64,000 nucleotides of DNA from Caulobacter segnis (GTDB taxonomy: Bacteria > Pseudomonadota > Alphaproteobacteria > Caulobacterales > Caulobacteraceae): positions 829,860 through 893,859 of the forward strand of contig NZ_JARQWW010000002.1 in assembly GCF_029543125.1 (NCBI RefSeq), given 5' to 3'. Every line of letters starts with the position of its first letter. The stretch's first letter is position 1. Under the pieces are notes generated by a model. It was not told where the DNA came from. It saw only the letters and a program-made list of their open reading frames with translations, and searched no databases. Below are positions 57,358 through 64,000 of this stretch, piece by piece. The position numbers and the translations under genes are program-made.

Positions 57358-59166
57358 CTACCAGCCGCACTTCTCGTTCTTGTTCTGCTTGGTCAGCCAC
57401 AGGTTCAGCGGGGCGAAATAGTCGGCCACGGCGCTGGCGTCGGTCTGCTTCTCGCCCGTGAAGGCGGCCATGGCCTCGGGCCAGGGCTTCGAGGCCCCCA
57501 TCTCCATCATGGCGTTGAATTTCGCCCCGACCTCCTTGTTCCCGTAGATCGAGCAGCGGTGCAGCGGCCCCTTCCACCCGGCCTGCTTGCAGGCCGCGCG
57601 GTGGAACTGGAATTGATAGACCCGGGCCAGGAAGTAGCGCGTGTAGGACGTGTTTCCGGGCACGTGATACTTGGCCGCCGCGTCGAAGGCGTCCGCCGGG
57701 CGCGGGCCGGGGGGCACGATGCCCTGGTACTGGGTGCGCAGCTTCCACCAGCCGTCATTGTACTGGTCCGGCGTGATCTGGCCGGAGAACACCTGCCAGC
57801 GCCACTTGTCGACGATCAGGCTGAACGGGAAGAAGGCGATCTTGTCGAGGGCCGTCTTCAGCAGGAACGGGATGTCGCCTTCCTCGCCCGGCACGGTCTC
57901 CAGAAGGCCGATCTGCTTCAGATAGGTGGGCGTGGTGGCCGACAGGGCGGCGAAGTCGCCGATCGCCTCGTGGAAGCCGTCATTGGCCGCGCCCCGGAAC
58001 AGGTAAGGCTGCTTGGAATAGGCGCGCTGGTAGTAGTTGTGCCCCAGCTCGTGGTGGATGGTGACGAAGTCCGTCCCGTTCACCTTGGTGCACATCTTGA
58101 TGCGGATGTCCTCCTTGTCGTCCACGTCCCAGGCCGAGGCGTGGCAGACGACTTCCCGATCCTGCGGGCGGACGAACATGGAGCGCTTCCAGAAGGTCTC
58201 CGGCAGCGGCGCCATGCCGATCGAGGAATAGAAGCCCTCGCCCGCCTTCACCATCTTCACCGGGTCATAGCCCTTGGCGACCAGCAGATCGTCGAGGTTG
58301 TAGCCCGCCGCCGCACTGGCGGTCTTGGGGGCGGCGATGTCGTAGATATTGCCCCATTCCTGAGCCCACATGTTGCCCAGCAGGTCGGCGCGGATCGGGC
58401 CGGTGCGCGGCTGCACGGCGTCGCCGTACTTCTCGTTCAGGCGCGCGCGGACGTAGCAGTGCAGGTTGCGGTAGAACGGCTCCAGCTGCTTCCAGACCCG
58501 GTCGGTCTCGGCGGCGAACGCCTCGGGATCCATGTCATAGCCGGCGCGCCAGAGCGTGCCGGTATCCTTGTAGCCCAGGCCGCGGGAGCCCTCGTTGGCC
58601 AGTTCGACCATCTTGACGTAGTCGTCGTGCATCACCGTCGCGGTGGAGTGCCAGCCTTCCCAGGCGGCCTTCAGGTTGGCGGGATCACGATCCTCGGCCA
58701 GCACGTCCTCGGCGTCGTTGAGGGTGATGGTCTTGCCCTTGTAGTCGAACTTGCCGGTGGAGAAGGTGCTGTCCAGGCGCGAGGCGATGGTGGCCAGCTC
58801 CTCGGCGCCGCCTGGGCGCTGCGGCGCGGGCAGGTTGAGGTTGCGCTTGAGGATGTCGAGTTTGCGGCGGGTCACCGGATCGACGGCGGCCTTGTCGTAC
58901 TTGGCCGCGTCCATGGCCAGGCGGGTGGCCAGCTCGGTGATCTCGGCGCCGGCCTTGGCCTCCAGCCACTGGGTGTCCTCGGTGATGTAGGTGGCGCGCA
59001 CCCAGGACGAGCGGGCCGCGTACTCGCTCAGCTTGGCGAGGTCGGCCTCGGCCTTGTCGACGAACGCCTTGGCCTCGGCGGCGGTCGGCGTCGCCTGGGC
59101 CATGGCCGTCAGCGGCGCGGACGCCAGGGCGACGGCCGCGCAGGCGGCGAGGAGTTTCAGTTTCAT
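57358..59166 (-). CDS. M2 family peptidyl-dipeptidase (angiotensin-converting-enzyme type), exported
   Basis: A 602-residue protein with a signal peptide MKLKLLAACAAVALASAPLT cut near AMA-QA. The zinc motif is HHELGHNYY (HExxH), with the third ligand in NDGFHEAIGDFAALS. It is a bacterial ACE-like dicarboxypeptidase; length and motifs are normal. Probably periplasmic, trimming dipeptides from peptide C-termini. Confidence 0.94.
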   Translation of the reverse strand: MKLKLLAACAAVALASAPLTAMAQATPTAAEAKAFVDKAEADLAKLSEYAARSSWVRATYITEDTQWLEAKAGAEITELATRLAMDAAKYDKAAVDPVTRRKLDILKRNLNLPAPQRPGGAEELATIASRLDSTFSTGKFDYKGKTITLNDAEDVLAEDRDPANLKAAWEGWHSTATVMHDDYVKMVELANEGSRGLGYKDTGTLWRAGYDMDPEAFAAETDRVWKQLEPFYRNLHCYVRARLNEKYGDAVQPRTGPIRADLLGNMWAQEWGNIYDIAAPKTASAAAGYNLDDLLVAKGYDPVKMVKAGEGFYSSIGMAPLPETFWKRSMFVRPQDREVVCHASAWDVDDKEDIRIKMCTKVNGTDFVTIHHELGHNYYQRAYSKQPYLFRGAANDGFHEAIGDFAALSATTPTYLKQIGLLETVPGEEGDIPFLLKTALDKIAFFPFSLIVDKWRWQVFSGQITPDQYNDGWWKLRTQYQGIVPPGPRPADAFDAAAKYHVPGNTSYTRYFLARVYQFQFHRAACKQAGWKGPLHRCSIYGNKEVGAKFNAMMEMGASKPWPEAMAAFTGEKQTDASAVADYFAPLNLWLTKQNKNEKCGW

Positions 59167-59261
59167 GGGAATGCGGCCTCTCTCGGAGCTGCGGCCTCTT
59201 TCGGGCCGCTGAAGGCGCGCATGGGAAAGCCCTTACGCGCCAGCGTCAAGAGAGGGACGGA

Positions 59262-60005
59262 TCAGATCACGCAGGCGGCCAGGCCGTCGCGGCGGACCGT
59301 GCCGGCGGCGGCGGTGATCTTGCGCGAGCGGCGCTTCACATAGGGGCCGGGCCTGGCGGCCTTCCACTTCAGCGGGCTCGGCAGGATGGCCGCCATGCGG
59401 GCGGCCTGGGCGTTGGACAGGTCGGCGGCGCTGACCCGGAAGTAGCGCTGGGCGGCGGCTTCGGCGCCATAGATGCCGGGGCCCATCTCAATGGAGTTCA
59501 GATAGACCTCCATGATCCGCTTCTTGCCCCAGATCGTCTCGATCAGGACGGTGAAGTAGGCTTCCAGCCCTTTGCGGATGTAGGAGCGCTGCGGCCACAG
59601 GAAGACGTTCTTGGCCGTCTGCTGGCTGATGGTCGAGCCGCCGCGAATCTTGCTGGGGCGGCGTTCGTTGTTCTTCATCGCCTTTTGCATGGCGGTGAAG
59701 TCGAAGCCGTTGTGCTGGCAGAACTTGGCGTCCTCGGCGGCGATCACCGCGCGGGGCAGGGCGGGGGACATATCGTCCAGAGCGATCCACTTGCGGTCCA
59801 GGCCCTTGCCCTCGAACATCCGCTGAACCATCAGGAAGGTGATCGGCGGCGGGACGAAGCGATAGACGATCACTGTCATCACCGGGCCGACCACGCCGAC
59901 CAGCAGAAGCACCATCAGGATCATGCCGATCAGGCGGCCGGCGCGGCCCTTGGGCTTGGCGGGCTTCTTCGGCTTGCGGGCAGCCGGCTTCTTCGATTTC
60001 GCCAT
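59262..60005 (-). CDS. mtgA: Monofunctional biosynthetic peptidoglycan transglycosylase
   Basis: A 247-residue GT51 enzyme. A very basic N-terminus ([20 protein letters not shown]) precedes a membrane helix (about 28-48). The five GT51 motifs include [18 protein letters not shown] with the catalytic Glu, [20 protein letters not shown] and [20 protein letters not shown]. It polymerises lipid II without a transpeptidase domain. It diverges from the nitroreductase gene. Confidence 0.96.
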   Translation of the reverse strand: MAKSKKPAARKPKKPAKPKGRAGRLIGMILMVLLLVGVVGPVMTVIVYRFVPPPITFLMVQRMFEGKGLDRKWIALDDMSPALPRAVIAAEDAKFCQHNGFDFTAMQKAMKNNERRPSKIRGGSTISQQTAKNVFLWPQRSYIRKGLEAYFTVLIETIWGKKRIMEVYLNSIEMGPGIYGAEAAAQRYFRVSAADLSNAQAARMAAILPSPLKWKAARPGPYVKRRSRKITAAAGTVRRDGLAACVI

Positions 60006-60086
60006 TGGTGTGGATACGCCCCTTGCCTTGACGCGGCGGAGCGATGCTAGCGGTGTGGTTCTGATTTGTCCTTAACGGGAACAAGC

Positions 60087-60755
60087 ATGACCGTGACCGA
60101 GGCCGTTCAACGGCGCATCTCCGTCCGCGCCTTCACCGACCGCCCGGTTTCCGGCGAGGTGGTGCGCGAGATTCTGCAAGCCGCGGCCAAGGCGCCCTCG
60201 GGCGGCAACCTGCAGCCCTGGCGGGTTCATGCCCTGGCCGGCGAGCCGCTCGCCGCGTTCAAGGCGATCATCGCCGGCAAGCTTGGGCAGCCGGACGGGG
60301 CCGAGTACGACGTCTACCCGCCCAATCTGTGGGAGCCGTTCCGCACCCGCCGCTTCCAGTGCGGCGAGGACCTGTACGGCACGCTGGGCATTCCGCGCGA
60401 AGACAAGATCGGCCGCATGCGTCAGTTCAGCGGCAATGCCGACTTCTTCGGCGCGCCGGTTGGCCTGTTCTTCTCGCTCGACCGCAAGCTGGGTCCGCCA
60501 CAGTGGGCGGATCTCGGGATGTACATGCAGACCGTGATGCTGCTGGCCCAGGAGCGGGGCCTGGGCACCTGCGCCCAGGAGTTCTGGTCGATCTACGCCC
60601 GCACGGTGGCGGACTTCCTCAAGCTGCCGGAGGACCACATGCTGTTCGCCGGCATGGCCCTGGGTTGGGCGGATGAGGCGGACCCGGTCAACACCCTGCG
60701 GACGCGTCGCGACCCCTTCGAGACATGGGCGGAACTAAGCGGCTTCGAGGATTGA
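60087..60755 (+). CDS. Nitroreductase family flavoprotein
   Basis: A 222-residue protein from the ATG at 60087 with GGGA upstream. FMN-binding features are RRISVRAFTDRPVSGEVVRE at the N-terminus, APSGGNLQPWRVHALAG, and GLGTCAQEFWSIYARTVADF, with GMALGWADEADPVNTLRTRR at the end. NAD(P)H-dependent reduction of nitro or quinone compounds is expected. Substrate unknown. Confidence 0.93.
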   Translation: MTVTEAVQRRISVRAFTDRPVSGEVVREILQAAAKAPSGGNLQPWRVHALAGEPLAAFKAIIAGKLGQPDGAEYDVYPPNLWEPFRTRRFQCGEDLYGTLGIPREDKIGRMRQFSGNADFFGAPVGLFFSLDRKLGPPQWADLGMYMQTVMLLAQERGLGTCAQEFWSIYARTVADFLKLPEDHMLFAGMALGWADEADPVNTLRTRRDPFETWAELSGFED

Positions 60756-60763
60756 GATGATAC

Positions 60764-60790
60764 CGTAGGACTACGAGTGGTAGTTCTACG
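60764..60790. promoter_or_regulatory. Inverted repeat CGTAGGACTAC-N5-GTAGTTCTACG
   Basis: 11-base arms (60764-60774 and 60780-60790) with one mismatch, in the 73-base gap before the small membrane-protein gene. The GTAG/CTAC symmetry recalls BlaI/PenR-type operators, but no such repressor is in the window. A transcript hairpin after the nitroreductase gene is the alternative. Confidence 0.45.
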
Positions 60791-60828
60791 ATATTCAATC
60801 GTGGCCGGCGGGAGCGCTTATTGCTCCC

Positions 60829-61059
60829 ATGACCGACCCCCTGATCCGCCCCGCTCGCCTGTTCTTCCGCGCCGCGCTCATCATGGGCCTGCTGGCGGCC
60901 ACCGGCGGCATCGCCGGCCTGGCCATGCTCGGCGGCGACCTGATGAGCGACATGGCCGGCCTGGCCTTCGCCGGCATCGGCGCGCTGATGGTGTTCAGCG
61001 CCCTGAACGCCCTCTACCAGCTGTTCTGGTGGGGCCGCGCCGACGGTGAGGACTACTAA
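60829..61059 (+). CDS. Small membrane protein
   Basis: A 76-residue protein with two hydrophobic helices (about residues 12-35 and 42-64) and a polar C-terminus ending RADGEDY. It is preceded by GGCGGGAGCG and by the inverted repeat at 60764-60790. The stop overlaps the convergent WD40 gene by four bases. Family not recognised. Confidence 0.72.
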   Translation: MTDPLIRPARLFFRAALIMGLLAATGGIAGLAMLGGDLMSDMAGLAFAGIGALMVFSALNALYQLFWWGRADGEDY

Positions 61060-62051
61060 AGCTCGGGAATCTCCAGCACGCCCGCCGCGCCGGCTTCATC
61101 GCCGAACGCGGCGCGGCCGCCGTCCTGGGATACCGAAAGGGCGCTGATCGCAGCGCCCTTTTCCGCTTTCAGGGTCTCGATGCGGCCGGAGCGCAGGTTC
61201 GCCGCCCAGATGCGGCCGTCGCTCATGCCTGCGACCATGACATTGCCGGTCAGACGCGCCGCGACCCGGGTCGAAAGGCTGTCGCGGCTGAAGCCGATCT
61301 CGGCCGCTTCCTTGCCCATCGGCCCGTTGGAGCCGGCGAAGGGCCAGATGACCGCGCCGTTGGCGCCCGCCGTGGCCAGCACCTTGCCGCCGTCGAAGAA
61401 GGCCAAGCTGCGCGGCTTGGCCGGATAGCCGCCCATGCGCATGTCCTTGCCGTCGGCCAGACGCCAGCCGTGCAGCTGGTTCTCCTGCATGGCGGAGATC
61501 AGGAACTTGCCGTCTGGGCTCCAGGCGATGGCGATGTGGCTTCCGGCCCATTTAAGGATCTGGGGCTTCTGGTTCTCGATCCGCGCCCACCACAGATGCG
61601 CCCCGCCATAGGAGGCGGTGGCGATGCGGCGGCCCTTCGGATCGAAGGCCACGTCGGACACCGACTTCTCGTGCGCGTAGACCCGGGTGAAGCCGGCGTC
61701 GGCGATGTCGATCACGTGCAGGGCCTTGCCGGCCCCGAAGGCGATCAGGCCGGTGGCCGGGCTGGCGGCGATCGCCTCGATCCAGCGGCCCTTCACCTCG
61801 GCGAGGCGGGTGACGGCCACCTCGCCGTCTTCGATGCGCGACCAGACGACCGCGCCGTCATCTCCACCGGTGACGATTCCTGTTCCGGAGGGGTGGACGC
61901 AAGCGGACAGCGCCGCGCCGTCATGGGCTTCGACCGTGACGAAGCCGTCCTCGGTCTGCAGGCGGACCGTTCCGTCCCCGAGGGCGAAAGCTGCGCGGCC
62001 ATGAGAATCAAAGAGGGCGGCGGTGATGAAGGCGTCGAAGTCGAAGATCAT
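61056..62051 (-). CDS. WD40-repeat protein
   Basis: A 331-residue protein with no signal peptide. Repeats are recognisable as GH- or SD-type units: VSDVAFDPKGRRIATASYGG, IAIAWSPDGKFLISAMQENQ, SLAFFDGGKVLATAGANGAV, ISALSVSQDGGRAAFGDEAG. A seven-blade propeller is expected, used for protein interaction. Conserved in Caulobacterales; specific partners unknown. Confidence 0.85.
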   Translation of the reverse strand: MIFDFDAFITAALFDSHGRAAFALGDGTVRLQTEDGFVTVEAHDGAALSACVHPSGTGIVTGGDDGAVVWSRIEDGEVAVTRLAEVKGRWIEAIAASPATGLIAFGAGKALHVIDIADAGFTRVYAHEKSVSDVAFDPKGRRIATASYGGAHLWWARIENQKPQILKWAGSHIAIAWSPDGKFLISAMQENQLHGWRLADGKDMRMGGYPAKPRSLAFFDGGKVLATAGANGAVIWPFAGSNGPMGKEAAEIGFSRDSLSTRVAARLTGNVMVAGMSDGRIWAANLRSGRIETLKAEKGAAISALSVSQDGGRAAFGDEAGAAGVLEIPEL

Positions 62052-62274
62052 GACCCGCGATTAGCCCGCCGGCCGGCTCCGCGCTAGGCGCGGCGGATGA
62101 AATCGGCGTATCGGCGTGTGACGAAACGCGGTCATTCCTGCACGTCAAACGGGAGTCTTGCGAGAGTCTGCGTCTCGGCCCCAACTTGCACTTTACTTCC
62201 AAAAATATCCGCGCCAGAAGTCTTTCCCGACGATAAGGCCGCGCATAGGCGCGGTGATTGGGAGATTTTTGTCG

Positions 62275-62721
62275 ATGGCTGCAAAGCTTTCCGGCGGTGG
62301 CGGTGGTAAGTACGATCTCGGTCAAAACAACGAGATCAACGTCACGCCCTTCGTGGACATTCTGCTCGTTCTGCTGATCATCTTCATGGTCGCCGTGCCG
62401 ATGGCGACCGTGGCCATCAAGGTCGACCTGCCGCCGGCCACGCCGCCGAGCCCGGAAGACAAGCCGAAAGAGCCGATCTTCATCTCGATCCAGAAGTCGG
62501 GCGCCCTGTTCCTGGCGGAACAGCAAACCAGCCTGGAAGGCCTGCCGTCGGATCTCGCCGGCCGCATCGCCGCCCAGTCGCCGGGCGCGATCCCGCAGGA
62601 AGAGCGCATCATGATCCGCGCCGACGCCGACGTCCTGTACCAGGACTTCATGGCGGTCCTGAACGAACTGCAAGGCAACGGCTACTACAAGGTCGGCCTG
62701 ATCAACGAAGACATCATGTAA
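62275..62721 (+). CDS. exbD: ExbD/TolR family biopolymer transport protein, orphan
   Basis: A 148-residue protein from the ATG at 62275 with GGGAG upstream. A short cytoplasmic, Gly-rich start is followed by a single membrane helix NVTPFVDILLVLLIIFMV whose Asp28 is the proton-coupling residue. The periplasmic domain (KVDLPPATPPSPEDKPKEPI, RIMIRADADVLYQDFMAVLN) is ExbD-like. No ExbB or TonB gene is adjacent, although these normally form a unit. The 223-base gap before it contains only a small hairpin. Confidence 0.93.
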   Translation: MAAKLSGGGGGKYDLGQNNEINVTPFVDILLVLLIIFMVAVPMATVAIKVDLPPATPPSPEDKPKEPIFISIQKSGALFLAEQQTSLEGLPSDLAGRIAAQSPGAIPQEERIMIRADADVLYQDFMAVLNELQGNGYYKVGLINEDIM

Positions 62722-62745
62722 GCTTCGTCGCTTTCGAGCGAAGGA

Positions 62746-62778
62746 AAGGCCGGGTGCGCGAGCGCCCGGCCTTTTTCT
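62746..62778 (+). terminator. Rho-independent terminator after exbD
   Basis: AAGGCCGGG, loop, CCCGGCCTT followed by TTTCTTT, 25 bases after the exbD stop. Confidence 0.88.
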
Positions 62779-62827
62779 TTGCCCGATCGGCGGAGGATCG
62801 GGCGCAACCGAAGCCGCGCCCTTCACT

Positions 62828-63886
62828 CTAAGCGGCGCAGGCCTCGAATCCGGTCCGCAGAGCGGCTTCGTCCAGGTTGCGGCCGATGAAGACCATGCGG
62901 CTGTAGCGGCGCTCGCCTTCGCGCCACTCGCGCTGCAGGTCGCCCTCGAGGATCATGTGCACCGCCTGGAAGACCAGGCGCTTGTCTTCGCCCTGAACGT
63001 CCAAAATGCCCTTGGCCCGCAGGATGTCTGGACCCTGGACGGCCAGCAGATTGTTGAGCCAGGTGGTGATCTTCGTTCCGTCCACCGGCGTGTCGAGGGT
63101 CAGGGAGATCCCGCGGATGCCCGCCTCGGCCACGTGGTCGTGGTGTTGATGCCCGTGATCATGATCGTGGTGATGGTGGCCATGATCGTGGTCGTGGCCG
63201 CAATGCTCGTCATGCACGTGGCCGTGCTCGCCGTGGGCCGGGTTCAGGAACTGCGGTTCGATCTCGGTGATGCGGTCCAGGTCGAACGAGCCGCGGCCGA
63301 GAATGGCGTCCAGCGGCACGTTGGAGCGCTGGGCGTGATGAATCGGGGCCAGGGGGTTGATGCGGCGGACCTGGGCCTCGACGGTGCGCAGCTCATCGGC
63401 GCTGACGAGGTCGGTCTTGTTCAGCACGATCTGGTCGGCGAAGGCGATCTGCTCGACGGCTTCCTTGCTGTCGGTCAGGCGCTGCAGGATGTGCTTGGCG
63501 TCCACCACGGTGGTCACGCTGTCCAGCTTGGTGCGGGCCTTGACCTCGTCATCGACGAAGAAGGTCTGGGCCACGGGGCCGGGGTCGGCCAGGCCGGTGG
63601 TCTCCACCACGATGGCGTCGAACTTGCCCTTGCGCTTCATCAGGCCGGACAGGACGCGGATCAGGTCGCCGCGCACCGTGCAGCAGACGCAGCCGTTGTT
63701 CATCTCGAACACTTCCTCGTCAGTGTCGACGACGAGGTCGTTGTCGATGCCCACCTCGCCGAACTCGTTGACGATCACGGCGTACTTCTTGCCGTGGTCC
63801 TCGGTGAGGATGCGGTTCAGCAGGGTGGTCTTGCCGGCGCCGAGGTAGCCGGTCAGGACGGTGACGGGGGTCTGTTCGATGCTCAT
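62828..63886 (-). CDS. CobW/COG0523 family GTPase metallochaperone
   Basis: A 352-residue G3E GTPase. Walker [13 protein letters not shown], the metal-binding motif [12 protein letters not shown] (CxCC), the ETTGLADP switch, and NKTDLV for guanine specificity. A His-rich insert at about residues 215-245 (long [14 protein letters not shown] tract) and the CobW C-terminal domain with [11 protein letters not shown] follow. Members insert zinc, cobalt or other metals. No zinc-uptake regulator site was recognised upstream, so zinc is only the likeliest metal. Confidence 0.93.
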   Translation of the reverse strand: MSIEQTPVTVLTGYLGAGKTTLLNRILTEDHGKKYAVIVNEFGEVGIDNDLVVDTDEEVFEMNNGCVCCTVRGDLIRVLSGLMKRKGKFDAIVVETTGLADPGPVAQTFFVDDEVKARTKLDSVTTVVDAKHILQRLTDSKEAVEQIAFADQIVLNKTDLVSADELRTVEAQVRRINPLAPIHHAQRSNVPLDAILGRGSFDLDRITEIEPQFLNPAHGEHGHVHDEHCGHDHDHGHHHHDHDHGHQHHDHVAEAGIRGISLTLDTPVDGTKITTWLNNLLAVQGPDILRAKGILDVQGEDKRLVFQAVHMILEGDLQREWREGERRYSRMVFIGRNLDEAALRTGFEACAA

Positions 63887-64000
63887 GGCGCCTATCTAGT
63901 GCGCCGGGCGCGGCCCGCCTAGATGTCGAAGCTATGAAGGTTGTTCACCCGGGGCGGTGCTGAGAGGCTGGGGTTGCGAAGCACCAACTCCTAGCTCCGG
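63887..64000. other. Right-edge intergenic sequence
   Basis: No gene is supported. On the minus strand a frame ending LSAPPRVNNLHSFDI and stopping at 63918-63920 looks like a protein C-terminus, but an in-frame TAG lies about 65 bases upstream of it within the window, so at most a 22-residue peptide is encoded here. Confidence 0.4.

Overview
The window is GC-rich, densely coded alphaproteobacterial chromosome and most likely comes from the Caulobacterales (Caulobacter, Phenylobacterium or Brevundimonas type). The reasons are a PhyR-NepR-EcfG general stress response (GSR) locus, a ChpT phosphotransferase of the CtrA pathway, a class I lysyl-tRNA synthetase, a CtrA-type TTAA-N7-TTAA box, and an F1 ATP synthase operon that lacks the F0 genes and is preceded by a CC_3452-type protein. 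No rRNA, tRNA, CRISPR array, transposase or prophage was seen. The only disrupted gene is a small membrane-protein gene at 26.6-27.0 kb.

Region 1 (0-8 kb) is the general stress and cell-cycle signalling block. phyR diverges from nepR-ecfG-phyK. Seven matches to the EcfG promoter (GGAAC, 16 or 17 bases, CGTT) lie in the first 6 kb, each just upstream of a start codon and correctly oriented. They serve the core genes and a ring of small envelope genes: a glycine-zipper lipoprotein, a DUF1328 protein, an entericidin, a small membrane protein and the gene cut by the left edge. A CheR-like / receiver / ChpT group follows.

Region 2 (8-27 kb) is mostly housekeeping: cysQ, a ydbL-ynbE-ydbH envelope operon, dapB, a glutathione S-transferase, maeB, an Hsp70-like protein, an M16 double peptidase, acs and lysK. 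After these come two tandem UrcA-family genes that share a duplicated promoter element, a LexA-like S24 repressor and the decayed gene.

Region 3 (27-34 kb) is a beta-oxidation operon of a MerR regulator, two acyl-CoA dehydrogenases, a thiolase and a FadJ-type bifunctional enzyme. Operator-like sites occur upstream of the regulator and again upstream of a second thiolase at 42.4 kb.

Region 4 (34-46 kb) opens with two tandem paralogous hybrid histidine kinases. The second has lost its phospho-histidine, its phospho-aspartate and other receiver residues, so it reads as a pseudokinase. Then come vsr, cysK and a C5 cytosine methyltransferase, small lipoproteins, a thiolase, and a lemA/TPM-domain operon whose middle gene begins inside a REP-like palindromic element.

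Region 5 (46-64 kb) starts with the F1 operon atpHAGDC. A SAM-methyltransferase gene of TylF type and a 53-residue ORF sit between atpA and atpG. AtpD has a long Ala/Lys/Pro N-terminal extension and the epsilon subunit lacks its C-terminal helices. The remainder is a periplasmic protein, a hydrolase, a histone-H1-like Ala/Lys/Pro protein, rppH with a divergent polysaccharide deacetylase, a 2OG-Fe(II) oxygenase, an M2 peptidase, mtgA, a nitroreductase, a WD40 protein, an orphan ExbD and a CobW-type metallochaperone GTPase.
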